A stretch of DNA of 64,000 bases from Ramlibacter albus (GCF_014297445.1 NZ_JACORU010000009.1:168156-232155), one strand, 5' to 3'; shown: positions 15,614-27,094, counted from the stretch's first letter. Numbers and translations: made by a program. The notes: generated from the sequence alone by a model not told the origin.

Positions 15614-18381
15614 CGGAAACCCGGTCCACCTGCCCCTACTGCGGCGTCGGCTGCGGCGTCATCATCGAAAGCGACGGCGCGCAGGTCACCGGCGTGCGCG
15701 GTGACCCGGACCACCCGGCCAACTTCGGCAGGCTGTGCACCAAGGGCTCGACGCTGCATCACACGGCGGCGCCCGCGATCACGAAGCAGGCGCGGCTGCT
15801 GCATCCCATGCGGCGCGAGCATCGCGGCGAGGCGCCGTATCGCGTCAGCTGGGACAGCGCGCTGGGCCTCGCCACGGAGACGTTCGCGCAAGTGATCGGC
15901 GAGCACGGGCCCGATGCGGTGGGCTTCTACATCAGCGGCCAGCTGCTCACCGAGGACTACTACGTCTTCAACAAGCTGGCCAAAGGCCTCATCTGCACCA
16001 ACAACGTCGACACCAACTCGCGCCTGTGCATGAGCAGCGCCGTGGCCGGCTACAAGATGACGCTGGGCGCGGATGCACCGCCCACCTGCTACGACGACGT
16101 CGACGACGCCGGTTGCATCTTCATCGTGGGCAGCAACACCGCCTGGGCGCACCCCATCCTGTTCCGCCGCATCGAGGAAGCGAAGGCGCGCAACCCGCAG
16201 ATGAAGATCGTCTTCTGCGACCCGCGGCGCACCGATACCGCGGAGATCGCGGACCTGTACCTGCCGATCCTGCCCGGCACGGACGTGATGCTGTTCCACG
16301 GGCTGCTGCACATCATGCTGTGGGAGGGCTGGACGAACGGGGCGTACATCGCGGCCCACACGAACGGGTTCGACGAGCTGAAGGCGACCGTGCGCGAGTG
16401 CACGCCGGAGACGGTGTCGCAGACCTGCGGCATCACGAAGGAAGATTTGTTCACCGCGGCGAAGTGGTTCGCGACCTCGCCGGCCACCTTGAGCCTCTAT
16501 TGCCAGGGCCTGAACCAATCGAGCAGCGGCACGGCGAAGAACGCGGCGCTCATCAACCTGCATCTCGCTACCGGCCACATCGGCAAACCGGGCGCGGGCC
16601 CGTTCTCGCTGACGGGCCAGCCCAATGCGATGGGCGGGCGCGAGGTCGGCGGCCTGGCGAACCTGCTGTCCGCGCATCGCGACATGGCCGACCCGCAGCA
16701 CCGTGCCGAAGTGGCGGCGCTCTGGGGCGTGCCCTCGGTGCCGGACAAGCCCGGCAAGACGGCGGTGGAGATGTTCCAGGCGGCGGCGGACGGCGAGATC
16801 AAGGCGCTCTGGATCGCGTGCACGAACCCCGCGCAGTCGATGCCGGACCAGTCCACCGTCCGGCGCGCGCTGGAGCGCGCCGAATTCGTGGTCGTGCAGG
16901 AATCCTTCGCGACCACGTCCACCTGCGACTACGCCGACCTGCTGCTGCCCGCCACGACGTGGGGCGAGAAGGACGGCACCGTCACCAACAGCGAGCGGCG
17001 CATCAGCCGCGTGCGGCCGGCGGTGGCTGCGCCGGGCAGCACGCGGCATGACTGGCACATTGCGGTCGAATTCGCGCAGCGGCTGGAGAAACGCCTCGGC
17101 CGCGCCACGAAGCTCTTCGCCTACGCCACGCCCGAATCCATCTGGAACGAACACCGCGAATCCACCCGCGGCCGCGACCTCGACATCACGGGCCTGAGCT
17201 ACGCGATGCTCGATTCCGCCGGCCCGCAGCAATGGCCGCTGCGCACGGGCGACTCCGCAGGCCGCAAGCGACTCTACGAAGACGGCGTGTTCCCCACCGC
17301 CGACGGCAAGGCGAAGTTCGCCAACGTGGCATACAAGCCGGTCGCCGAGCCACGCGAGTCGCGCTTCCCCTTCTCGCTGACCACCGGCCGCTTGCGCGAC
17401 CACTGGCACGGCATGAGCCGCACCGGCACGCTCGGCCGCCTCTTCGGCCACGTGCCCGAGCCCGTCGTGCAGATGAACCCGAGCGACATGTCGCGGCGCC
17501 TGCTCAAGGAAGGCGACCTCGTGCACGTCACCTCCAAACGCGGCTCCATCGTCGTGCCGGTACAGGCGAGCCCGGAGCTGGGCTTCAGCCAGGCCTTCAT
17601 CGCGATGCACTGGGGCAGCGAGTACCTGAGCGGCTGCACGAGCACCGGTGCGCAGATCGCGGGCGTGAACGCGATCACCACGTCGTCGTACTGCCCGACC
17701 TCCAAGCAGCCGGAGCTGAAGCACGCCGCGGTGAAGATCCTGAAGGCGGAGCTGCCCTGGTCGCTGCTGGCCGTGGGCTGGCTGCCGGACGACGAGGCGA
17801 TCGCCGCGCGCGAGGAGTTCAAGCGCCTGATGGGGATGTTCAGCTTCGCGAGTTGCGTGCCTTTCGGGCGCGAGCGCAGCGGCGTGCTCTTCCGCGCGGC
17901 GGGCTACGAAGCCCCGCCCGAGGAGACCATCGCGAAGATCGAACGCCTGCTGCACCTGCACGGCGCCGACACGCTGCGCTATGCCGACCGAACCATGGGC
18001 CAGCGCCGCGCGATGCGGCTGGTTCGGCAAGGCGCCGAGGCGCGGCTCGAAGCCTTCCTGCTGGCGGGTGACACGAGTGCCGAGGCCTGGATCAAGACCT
18101 TGCTGCAGGACGAACTGCCGGCGCAGAGCTATGGGCGCCAGTTGCTCGCGCCAGGCTCGAAGCCTCCGGCGGCGGTGCAGGCACGCGGCAAGCAGGTGTG
18201 CACCTGCTTCAACGTTCCCGAGGATGCGATCGCGCGCCACCTGTCAGGCTGCGCCGGCACCGAGGACGAGAGGCTCACGTCGCTGCAAGGCGCGCTCAAG
18301 TGCGGCACGAACTGCGGCTCGTGCGTTCCGGAGCTCAAACGCATGGTCCGCGCCGTGATCCCGCTGAAGCAGGCAGCCTGA
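15610..18381 (+). CDS. nasC: Assimilatory nitrate reductase catalytic subunit
   Basis: 923 residues; molybdenum bis-MGD enzyme reducing nitrate to nitrite in the cytoplasm (no signal peptide). The N-terminal [4Fe-4S] ligands are C8, C11, C15 (CPYCGVGC) and C43 (RLCTKGS). The molybdopterin oxidoreductase core and dinucleotide-binding domain follow. A C-terminal BFD-like [2Fe-2S] domain (C864, C866, C898, C902) is the usual electron entry of the NasC/NasA class. No separate FAD subunit (NasB) is present, so electrons must come from another reductase. The gene overlaps nirD by ATGA. It is often named nasA in Klebsiella. Confidence 0.95.
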   Translation: MTETRSTCPYCGVGCGVIIESDGAQVTGVRGDPDHPANFGRLCTKGSTLHHTAAPAITKQARLLHPMRREHRGEAPYRVSWDSALGLATETFAQVIGEHGPDAVGFYISGQLLTEDYYVFNKLAKGLICTNNVDTNSRLCMSSAVAGYKMTLGADAPPTCYDDVDDAGCIFIVGSNTAWAHPILFRRIEEAKARNPQMKIVFCDPRRTDTAEIADLYLPILPGTDVMLFHGLLHIMLWEGWTNGAYIAAHTNGFDELKATVRECTPETVSQTCGITKEDLFTAAKWFATSPATLSLYCQGLNQSSSGTAKNAALINLHLATGHIGKPGAGPFSLTGQPNAMGGREVGGLANLLSAHRDMADPQHRAEVAALWGVPSVPDKPGKTAVEMFQAAADGEIKALWIACTNPAQSMPDQSTVRRALERAEFVVVQESFATTSTCDYADLLLPATTWGEKDGTVTNSERRISRVRPAVAAPGSTRHDWHIAVEFAQRLEKRLGRATKLFAYATPESIWNEHRESTRGRDLDITGLSYAMLDSAGPQQWPLRTGDSAGRKRLYEDGVFPTADGKAKFANVAYKPVAEPRESRFPFSLTTGRLRDHWHGMSRTGTLGRLFGHVPEPVVQMNPSDMSRRLLKEGDLVHVTSKRGSIVVPVQASPELGFSQAFIAMHWGSEYLSGCTSTGAQIAGVNAITTSSYCPTSKQPELKHAAVKILKAELPWSLLAVGWLPDDEAIAAREEFKRLMGMFSFASCVPFGRERSGVLFRAAGYEAPPEETIAKIERLLHLHGADTLRYADRTMGQRRAMRLVRQGAEARLEAFLLAGDTSAEAWIKTLLQDELPAQSYGRQLLAPGSKPPAAVQARGKQVCTCFNVPEDAIARHLSGCAGTEDERLTSLQGALKCGTNCGSCVPELKRMVRAVIPLKQAA

Positions 18382-18427
18382 ATCAGCTTATAGCTGCGAG
18401 TCATCAGCCCTCTGGGACAATCCCCCG

Positions 18428-19336
18428 ATGGCGATTGCCCAGTACATCAAGGAGATCGGCCGCGGCAAGCATGGCGCGCGGCCGCTCACGCGCGAGCAGG
18501 CGGCGGACCTGTTCGGGCAGGTGCTGGATGGCAGTGTTTCCGACCTCGAGATCGGCGCGTTCTGCATCGCGATGCGCGTGAAGGGCGAAACGCCCGAGGA
18601 GATGGCGGGATTCCTGGACGCCACCTATGCGCGGCTGAACCGGGTGCGCTCCGCGAGCGGCAAGCCCGTGGTCGTCCTGCCGAGCTACAACGGCGCGCGC
18701 CGCCTGCCCGTACTCACGCCTTTGCTGGCACTGTTGGTCGCTCGGCGCGGCCTGCCGGTGCTGATCCACGGCTCCAGCACCGAAACCAGCCGCATCTTCG
18801 TGGGCGACGTGCTGGCGCAACTGGGGCTTCACGCACCCGCAACCATCGCGCCGATCCAGGACGGCGAAGCGGTCTACCTGCCCACCGAAGCACTGAACCC
18901 CGGCCTCAAGCGCCTGCTCGACGCCCGCCGGTCGATCGGCCTGCGCAACAGCGGCCACTCGCTCGTGAAGCTGATGAACCCCTGCGACGGCCCCGCGGTG
19001 GTCGTGAGCAGCTACACCCATCCCGAGTACGCCGTCTCGATGGCCGCTGTCTTCGAGCTCATGCATTCGACGGCCCTGCTCCTGCGCGGCACCGAAGGCG
19101 AAGTGGTCGCTGACGCGCGCCGCCTGCCGCAAATGGACGGGTTCGTGGCGGGCAAGCGCGTCACGCTGGAGGAAGGCCGCAAGGGCATGGTGGACGATCT
19201 CCCCGCATTGCCCAAGGACATCGCACCCGAAGCCACGGCGGCTTACATTCGGGACGTGCTCGAGGGCCGTCAGCCGGTCCCCGAGTCGCTCGCCGCGCAG
19301 GTGGAACACATCTTGCGTCTGGCTTCCGCATCATGA
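18428..19336 (+). CDS. ybiB: YbiB/TrpD2-family protein
   Basis: 302 residues, related in fold to anthranilate phosphoribosyltransferase (glycosyltransferase family 3; LTREQAADLFGQVLDGSVSDLEIGA is the helical N-terminal domain). E. coli YbiB binds nucleic acid rather than acting in tryptophan synthesis, and key TrpD PRPP-loop residues are not recognisable here. It lies 46 bases after nasC and overlaps cobA by ATGA, so it is part of the nitrate-assimilation transcript; its role there is unknown. Confidence 0.85.
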   Translation: MAIAQYIKEIGRGKHGARPLTREQAADLFGQVLDGSVSDLEIGAFCIAMRVKGETPEEMAGFLDATYARLNRVRSASGKPVVVLPSYNGARRLPVLTPLLALLVARRGLPVLIHGSSTETSRIFVGDVLAQLGLHAPATIAPIQDGEAVYLPTEALNPGLKRLLDARRSIGLRNSGHSLVKLMNPCDGPAVVVSSYTHPEYAVSMAAVFELMHSTALLLRGTEGEVVADARRLPQMDGFVAGKRVTLEEGRKGMVDDLPALPKDIAPEATAAYIRDVLEGRQPVPESLAAQVEHILRLASAS

Positions 19337-20100
19337 TCAAGGCACCCCAAGTCACCCTGGTCGGCGCCGGTCCCGGCGACCCGGAACTGCTGACCCTCAA
19401 GGCACTCAAGGCCATCCAGGCCGCGACCGTGCTGCTGGTGGACGACCTGGTCAACCCGGACATCGTGGCGTTCGCGCGCAAGGGCGCGCGAGTCATCCAC
19501 GTGGGCAAGCGCGGCGGCTGCAAGAGCACGCCGCAGGCGTTCATCGAGCGGCTGATGGTGATGGCGGCGCGTGAAGGCGAAACCGTCGTGCGGCTGAAGG
19601 GCGGCGACCCGTTCATCTTCGGACGCGGGGGCGAGGAGGTGGTGCACCTGCGCGAGGCCGGCATCAAGGTGGAGGTGATCAACGGGATCACTTCGGGCCT
19701 TGCGGCGGTCACGACGCTCGGTGTGCCGCTCACGCACCGCGAGCATGCGCACGGGGTCGTGTTCATCACCGGCCATGCGCAGCCCGGCTCGAAGGGTCCG
19801 GACTGGCGGGCGCTCGCTGCCACGGCTCGCGATGCGCGCCTCACGCTCGTGATCTACATGGGTGTCAGCGGCGCCGGCACGATCCAGGACGAGCTGCTCA
19901 CAGGGCTTCCGGCGGACACGCCCGTGGCCATCATCCAGCGCGCGACGCTGCCGGACCAGCGGCATGCCGTCACCGTGCTGCGCGAGCTGAAGGCGACGAT
20001 CGAGCGTGAAGGCCTTGCGAGCCCGTCGGTCATCGTCGTGGGCGACGTGGTCAAAGGCATCGCTGTCGCGCACGAAGGTTTGCGCACGCGCGTCGCGTAA
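19333..20100 (+). CDS. cobA: Uroporphyrinogen-III C-methyltransferase (siroheme synthesis)
   Basis: 255 residues; methylates uroporphyrinogen III at C2 and C7 with SAM to give precorrin-2, the precursor of the siroheme in NirB. Family motifs: VTLVGAGPGDPELLTLKA at the N-terminus, LKGGDPFIFGRGGEE, and GVPLTHRE. It is the single-domain SUMT, not the trifunctional CysG, so dehydrogenase and chelatase steps must be encoded elsewhere. Translation is coupled to ybiB by ATGA overlap, closing the nir/nas operon. Confidence 0.95.
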   Translation: MIKAPQVTLVGAGPGDPELLTLKALKAIQAATVLLVDDLVNPDIVAFARKGARVIHVGKRGGCKSTPQAFIERLMVMAAREGETVVRLKGGDPFIFGRGGEEVVHLREAGIKVEVINGITSGLAAVTTLGVPLTHREHAHGVVFITGHAQPGSKGPDWRALAATARDARLTLVIYMGVSGAGTIQDELLTGLPADTPVAIIQRATLPDQRHAVTVLRELKATIEREGLASPSVIVVGDVVKGIAVAHEGLRTRVA

Positions 20101-20107
20101 CGGGCTT

Positions 20108-20185
20108 GTCATTGCGGGCTTGACCCGCAATCCATGGTCGCGCTTCGACACGCATCGATGGACCCCGGGTCGAGCCCGGGGTGAC
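20108..20185 (+). repeat. Palindromic repeat pair (complete element)
   Basis: The left half (20108-20134) reads GTCATTGCGGGCTTGACCC, then GCAATCCA. The right half (20159-20185) reads TGGACCCCGGGTCGAGCCC, then GGGGTGAC. Each half is palindromic, and the halves are also inverted copies of each other (GTCA-x4-GGGCTTGACCC-x4-TCCA), separated by 24 bases. It fills the gap between cobA and the BaiN-like gene, and may act as a bidirectional RNA hairpin. Confidence 0.88.
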
Positions 20186-20203
20186 AGCCAATACACTCGC
20201 GCG

Positions 20204-21417
20204 ATGCATTTCGACGCGGTGATTGTGGGTGCGGGAGCTGCGGGGCTGTTCTGCGCGGGGCTGGCCGGCGAGCAAGGCCTGAAGGTCCTGCTCATCGATC
20301 ATTCGGACAAGGTCGCCGAAAAGATCCGCATCTCCGGCGGCGGCCGCTGCAACTTCACCAACCGCGACCTCGACCCGCGCGCGCCGCAGAAGCACTTCCT
20401 CGGCGACAACGCCAACTTCTGCCGCTCGGCGCTCGCGCGATTCACGCCCAACGACTTCATCGCGCTCGTGCAGAAGCACGGCATCCCCTTCCACGAGAAG
20501 CACAAGGGCCAGCTCTTCGGCGACCGGTCCTCAGAGGATTTCATCCGCATGCTGGTGGCCGAGTGCGACGCGGGCGGGGTGCAACGTTGGCAGCCGTGCA
20601 AGGTGTCATCGGTCGCCACCACGGAAGGCGGCTACACGCTCGAGACGGACCGGGGAACCGTCACGACGCGCAACGTCGTCATCGCCACCGGCGGGCTCTC
20701 GATCCCCAAGATCGGCGCCACCGACTTCGGCTACCGCATCGCGAAGCAGTTCGGCGTGCGCGTCGTCGAGCCCCGCCCCGCGCTCGTGCCCCTGACTTTC
20801 GACGGCGACGCCTGGGCGCCCTTCGCGCAACTCGCGGGCCTCGCCCTGCCCGTGATCATCGAAACCGGCGAGAAGAAGACCCGCATCGCCTTCCACGAAG
20901 ACCTGCTCTTCACCCACCGCGGCCTGAGCGGCCCGGCCGTGCTGCAGGTCTCCAGCTACTGGCGCGAAGGCCAGCCGCTGCGCATCGACCTCACCGCGGG
21001 CCAGGATATCGAGCAGGCGCTGCGCGACGCCAAAGCGCGTTCACGCAAGCTGATCGCGAACGAACTCGCGGCCTTCGTCCCGTCACGCCTCGCAGATGCC
21101 TGGGTGCAGCAGGACCCGGCCTGGCAACGGCCCATCAACGAAGCGAGCGACAAGGCCCTCGCCCAACTCGCGCAACGCCTCTCGCGCTGGGAGATCGTGC
21201 CCACCGGCTCCGAGGGCTACCGCAAGGCCGAAGTGACGGCGGGCGGCGTCGACACGCGGGACCTGTCCTCGCAGACGATGGAGTCGAAGCAGCCCGGGCT
21301 GTACTTCATCGGTGAGGTCGTGGACGTCACCGGCTGGCTCGGCGGCTACAACTTCCAGTGGGCCTGGGCCAGCGCGCATGCTTGCGCGCACGCGATGGCG
21401 CAGGCGAAAGCCGCTGC

Positions 21418-21421
<4 letters not shown>
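20204..21421 (+). CDS. BaiN/HI0933-family FAD-dependent oxidoreductase
   Basis: 405 residues. N-terminal FAD-binding GAGAAGLFCAGLAGEQG, the family signature ISGGGRCNFTN (about residue 45), inner GGLSIPKIGATDFGYRIA, and the C-terminal flavin contact GEVVDVTGWLGGYNFQWAWASG-like segment. These YhiN/BaiN flavoproteins include a flavin-dependent reductase of bile-acid intermediates, but the substrate in this organism cannot be named. The start at 20204 lies 18 bases after the palindromic repeat, and no strong ribosome site is seen. Its TAG overlaps the stop of the opposite-strand kinase. Confidence 0.9.
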
Positions 21422-23622
<2,201 letters not shown>

Positions 23623-23663
23623 CGGCCGATTCTGGGGCAATGGCAGGGCTTGCGGGGCCGATA

Positions 23664-23691
23664 TTGCGGCAAGGCAGCACAAGGCTATAAT
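23664..23691 (+). promoter_or_regulatory. Candidate sigma-70 promoter of rpsU
   Basis: A perfect -10 box TATAAT (23686-23691) with a weak -35 TTGCGG (23664-23669) 16 bases upstream. It reads towards rpsU and gives a leader of about 95 bases. Confidence 0.65.
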
Positions 23692-23711
23692 CTCGGGCTT
23701 TGCTGGCAAAC

Positions 23712-23743
23712 CCCCACCGGCCTGATCAACCTTACAGGTGGGG
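23712..23743 (+). promoter_or_regulatory. Leader hairpin upstream of rpsU
   Basis: CCCCACC (23712-23718) pairs with GGTGGGG (23737-23743) around an 18-base loop, inside the rpsU 5' UTR. There is no T run, so it is not a terminator; a regulatory or stabilising RNA structure is possible. Confidence 0.45.
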
Positions 23744-23794
23744 ACCCCCAGGCGGGTGCCTTCGATCTCACTCGCCACACTGAACCTGAAAGTC

Positions 23795-24007
23795 ATGACG
23801 ACCATCCGTGTCAAGGAAAACGAGCCGTTCGACGTGGCCCTTCGCCGCTTCAAGCGCACCATCGAGAAGCTGGGCCTGCTGACCGAACTGCGCGCCCGCG
23901 AGTTCTACGAAAAGCCCACCGCCGAGCGCAAGCGCAAGAAGGCCGCCGCGGTGAAGCGCCACTACAAGCGCGTGCGCAGCATGCAGCTGCCAAAGAAGCT
24001 CTACTGA
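23795..24007 (+). CDS. rpsU: 30S ribosomal protein S21
   Basis: 70 residues, very basic, full-length (E. coli 71): [20 protein letters not shown], then the Lys/Arg-rich C-terminal helix ending MQLPKKLY. S21 sits near the anti-Shine-Dalgarno end of 16S rRNA and helps initiation. No clear Shine-Dalgarno lies before the ATG (only GAAAG), after a structured leader. It is followed by its own terminator and then yqeY, a common rpsU neighbour. Confidence 0.97.
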
Positions 24008-24025
24008 GTTTCCTGCGCTACAAAC

Positions 24026-24059
24026 AAGGCTCGCCGGGGACGCCCAGCGAGCCTTTTTT
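24026..24059 (+). terminator. Intrinsic terminator after rpsU
   Basis: Stem AAGGCTCGC (24026-24034) pairs with GCGAGCCTT (24047-24055), the run of six T ending at 24059. It partly separates rpsU from yqeY, so yqeY expression would come from read-through. Confidence 0.85.
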
Positions 24060-24075
24060 CTTACAGGACCCTGCC

Positions 24076-24522
24076 ATGACGCTCAAAGAGAAGATCACCG
24101 AGGACATGAAGGCCGCGATGCGCGCCAAGGAGACCGAGAAGCTGGGCGCCATCCGCCTGCTCACGGCCGCCATCAAGCAGAAGGAAGTGGACGAGCGCTT
24201 GGAGCTGGACGACACGGCCGTGATCGGCATCGTCGACAAGCTCATCAAGCAGCGCAAGGACAGCATCGAGGCCTTCCAGAAGGCCAGCCGCCAGGACCTC
24301 GCCGACAAGGAAGAGGCCGAACTGAAGGTGCTGTCCGCCTACCTGCCCGCCCGCCTGTCTGCGGAAGAAGTCGCTGCCGAAGTGAAGGCCATCGTCGCCG
24401 AAGTCGGCGCCAAGGGCCCGGGCGACATGGGCAAGGTCATGGGCGCCGCCAAGCAGCGGCTGGCGGGCAAGGCGGACATGGGGCAGGTCAGCGCAGCCGT
24501 GAAGGCCGCGCTCGCGGGTTAA
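24076..24522 (+). CDS. yqeY: GatB/YqeY domain protein
   Basis: 148 residues made of the YqeY N-terminal helical part (MTLKEKITEDMKAAMRAKE, IRLLTAAIKQKEVD) and the C-terminal GatB-tail-like domain (GPGDMGKVMGAAKQRLAGKADMGQVSAAVKAAL). The second part resembles the tRNA-binding tail of GatB, so a role in tRNA handling is suggested, but no activity is established. It lies 17 bases after the rpsU terminator, and its stop overlaps the pmbA stop on the other strand. Confidence 0.93.
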   Translation: MTLKEKITEDMKAAMRAKETEKLGAIRLLTAAIKQKEVDERLELDDTAVIGIVDKLIKQRKDSIEAFQKASRQDLADKEEAELKVLSAYLPARLSAEEVAAEVKAIVAEVGAKGPGDMGKVMGAAKQRLAGKADMGQVSAAVKAALAG

Positions 24523-25895
24523 CTCCCCGCCACCTTCATCTTGTTGACGAGGATCGAGCCCACGGTCTTGGCGCCGTAGTTGTACGTGTCGGCGCCGACC
24601 GCCTCGATGCCCATGAACATCTCCTTGAGGTTGCCGGCGATCGTGATCTCCTGCACCGGGAACGCGATCTCGCCGTTCTGCACCCAGAAGCCGCTCGCCC
24701 CGCGCGAGTAGTCGCCGGTGACGTAGTTCACCCCCTGCCCCATCAGCTCGATCACGAACAGGCCCGTGCCCAGCATGCGCAGCATCTCGGGCAGGTTGTC
24801 CTCGGGCAGGGTGCGGCGGGAGGTGAGCGTGAGGTTGTGCGAGCCGCCGGCATTGCCGGTGGTCTTCATCCCGAGCTTGCGCGCCGAGTAGCTGGACAGG
24901 AAGTAGCCTTCCACCCGGCCGCCATCCACCACCTTGCGCGGCTTGGTGCGCACGCCCTCTTCGTCGAACGGCGCGCTGCCCTTGCCGCGCTTGACGAACG
25001 GGTCTTCCAGCACGTCGAGGTGCGGCGCGAAGACCTGCTTGCCCAGCGAATCCACGAGGAAGCTGCTGCGGCGATAAAGCGACCCGCCGCTCGTGGCCTG
25101 CACATAAGCACCGAGCAGGCCGGCAGCCAGCGGCGACTCGAACAGCACCGGGCACTCACGCGTGGAAATCTTGCGTGACTTCAATCGAGCCAGCGCACGC
25201 TCGGCGGCGTAGCGCCCCACTGCCTCGGGCGACGCAAGCTCCGTCGCGTTGCGCATCGAGCTGTACCACGCATCGCGCTGCATCTCGTCGCCCTTGCCCG
25301 CGATGGGCGCCACCGAGATCGAATGGCGCGAGCTCGCATAGCCGCCACGGAAACCGCGCGTGTGGCCGCTGTAGAAATGGCTTTGCTGCGCCGAGACGCC
25401 GGCGCCTTCGCTGTTGTCGATGCGCGGGTCGGTGGCGAAGGCCGCGGCCTCGCAGCGCAGCGCCAGCTCGGCCGCCTGCTCGCTCGTGATCGCCCACGGG
25501 TGGAACAGGTCGAGATCGGGCTGCTCGTGCGGCTGCGCGATGTCGTCGGCATCCGGCAGGCCCGCCACGGGGTCTTCGGCCGTGAAGCGCGCGATGTCGT
25601 ACGCCGCCTGCACGGTCTGCTCGATCGCCGTGCGCGAGAAGTCGGATGTGCTCGCGTTGCCGCGCCGGTGGCCCACGTACACCGTGATGCCCAGCGACTT
25701 GTCGCGGTTGCGCTCGACCGTTTCGAGCTCGCCTTTGCGCACCGAAACCGAGAGGCCGCAGCCTTCGGAAGCCTCCGCGCCGGCGTCGGTGGCGCCCAGC
25801 TTGCGGGCATGGGCCAGGGCCGTTTCCACCAGCTCCTGGAAGTCCTCGCGGCGCCAGCTGAAGACGGCGTCCGCTCGGCGTTTGTTGTTTTCCAT
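24519..25895 (-). CDS. pmbA: Metalloprotease PmbA/TldE
   Basis: 458 residues; the partner of TldD, which together process peptides such as microcins and CcdA. Family segments: KGELETVERNRDKSLGITVYVGHRRGNAST near the start (the ribbon region) and the C-terminal QGVNYVTGDYSRGASGFWVQNG. As in other TldE/PmbA subunits, no HExxxH zinc site is evident; TldD carries it. Start ATG 25895 (MENNKRRADAVFSWR) lies 22 bases from the divergent darP start. TldD itself is not in the window. Confidence 0.94.
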   Translation of the reverse strand: MENNKRRADAVFSWRREDFQELVETALAHARKLGATDAGAEASEGCGLSVSVRKGELETVERNRDKSLGITVYVGHRRGNASTSDFSRTAIEQTVQAAYDIARFTAEDPVAGLPDADDIAQPHEQPDLDLFHPWAITSEQAAELALRCEAAAFATDPRIDNSEGAGVSAQQSHFYSGHTRGFRGGYASSRHSISVAPIAGKGDEMQRDAWYSSMRNATELASPEAVGRYAAERALARLKSRKISTRECPVLFESPLAAGLLGAYVQATSGGSLYRRSSFLVDSLGKQVFAPHLDVLEDPFVKRGKGSAPFDEEGVRTKPRKVVDGGRVEGYFLSSYSARKLGMKTTGNAGGSHNLTLTSRRTLPEDNLPEMLRMLGTGLFVIELMGQGVNYVTGDYSRGASGFWVQNGEIAFPVQEITIAGNLKEMFMGIEAVGADTYNYGAKTVGSILVNKMKVAGS

Positions 25896-25917
25896 GCGGG
25901 CTATGATACCCACCCCC

Positions 25918-26529
25918 ATGTCGCGCAAACCCAAGAGAGGCTATTACGTCAAGGGCCACTTCGTGGCCGAAGGCAGCGAGCTCGATCTCGAGCTCAAGGC
26001 CGAAATGACCGGCGGCGAGCCGAGCCGCACCGAGCTGAAGAAGGAAAGCACCGAGCTGCAGAAGCTCGGCGAAGCCCTGCTCACGCTGCGCGCCGACCTG
26101 ATGGAGCGCCTCGCCCTGCCCGAGAACCTCATCGAAGCGCTGGCGCAGCTCAAGCGCATCACGAACTTCGAAGGGCGCCGCCGGCAGCTGCAGTACGTGG
26201 GCAAGCTGATGCGCACGCTCGACGAGGAAACTCGCCAGTCCATCCGCGACGCGCTCGCCGAGCAGCAAAGCGGCTCCGCGCGCGAGACGCTCGCGCTGCA
26301 CACCGCCGAACGCTGGCGCGACAACCTGATCGAGAACGACGACGCGCTCACCGAGTGGCTCGCCAAGTTCCCGGGCACCGACGTGCAGCAGCTGCGCGCG
26401 TTGATCCGCCAGGCGCGCAAGGACGGCGCGCTCACGGCCGATGAGGTGTCGAAGGGGCAGGCGCCGCGCCGCGGGCGCGCATTCCGCGAGATCTTCCAGC
26501 TGGTGAGGGAGGCCTTGAACGATGAGTGA
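25918..26529 (+). CDS. darP: Ribosome-associated protein DarP (YjgA, DUF615)
   Basis: 203 residues, largely helical and charged. DarP promotes a late step of 50S subunit maturation around helix 68/69 of 23S rRNA. Family features: MSRKPKRGYYVKG, ELKKESTELQKLGEALLTL, ITNFEGRRRQLQYVGKLMR, and a C-terminal FREIFQLVRE. It is divergent from pmbA, a standard arrangement in beta- and gammaproteobacteria, and overlaps mog by 8 bases. Confidence 0.95.
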   Translation: MSRKPKRGYYVKGHFVAEGSELDLELKAEMTGGEPSRTELKKESTELQKLGEALLTLRADLMERLALPENLIEALAQLKRITNFEGRRRQLQYVGKLMRTLDEETRQSIRDALAEQQSGSARETLALHTAERWRDNLIENDDALTEWLAKFPGTDVQQLRALIRQARKDGALTADEVSKGQAPRRGRAFREIFQLVREALNDE

Positions 26530-27091
26530 CCCCGTCAGGATCGGCATCGTGTCCGTCAGCGACCGCGCTTCGAGCGGCGTCTACGAGGACAAGGGCCTGC
26601 CCGCGTTGAAGGACTGGCTCACGCGCGCGCTGAAGAATCCCATCACCTTCGAGGCCCGCCTCATCCCCGACGTGAAGCACGAGATCAGCACCACGCTGAT
26701 CGACCTCGTCGACAATGCCGCGTGTTCCCTCGTGCTCACCACGGGCGGCACGGGCCCCGCGCCGCGCGACGTGACGCCGGAAGCGACGCTGGCGGTCGGC
26801 GAGAAGGAGATGCCCGGCTTCGGCGAGCAGATGCGGCAGATCAGCCTGAGGTTCGTGCCCACGGCGATCCTGTCGCGGCAGGTGGCGGTGATCCGCGGCC
26901 AGAGCCTCATCATCAACCTGCCCGGGCAGCCGAAGTCGATCCAGGAGACGCTGGAGGGGCTGAAGGATTCCGTGCCGGGCATCTTTGCCGCGGTGCCGTA
27001 TTGCATCGACCTGATCGGCGGGCCTTACCTCGAAACGAACGACGAGGTGTGCAAGGCCTTCCGGCCGAAGAGCGCGATCCGCGCGAAGTAG
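26522..27091 (+). CDS. mog: Molybdopterin adenylyltransferase
   Basis: 189 residues; adenylylates molybdopterin before molybdate insertion (Moco synthesis), which the NasC nitrate reductase needs. Signature MPT-binding segments: IGIVSVSDRASSGVYEDKG, LTTGGTGPAPRDVTPEAT, and INLPGQPKSIQETLEGL. It starts inside the end of darP (8-base overlap), so they are co-translated, and converges with cysE 4 bases apart. Confidence 0.95.
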   Translation: MSDPVRIGIVSVSDRASSGVYEDKGLPALKDWLTRALKNPITFEARLIPDVKHEISTTLIDLVDNAACSLVLTTGGTGPAPRDVTPEATLAVGEKEMPGFGEQMRQISLRFVPTAILSRQVAVIRGQSLIINLPGQPKSIQETLEGLKDSVPGIFAAVPYCIDLIGGPYLETNDEVCKAFRPKSAIRAK

Positions 27092-27094
27092 AGG

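Noticed and set aside
17049..17066. Sigma-54-like TGGCACATTGC inside nasC
   Set aside because: Spacing between GG and GC is too short for a -24/-12 promoter, and it is within a coding frame.
15199..18240. 1013-codon minus-strand open frame over nasC
   Set aside because: Shadow of the nitrate reductase frame; low-complexity Arg/His/Val protein and no ribosome site.
23623..23862. N-terminal extension of the double-GAF kinase
   Set aside because: Would read antisense through the rpsU promoter and leader with no conserved content.
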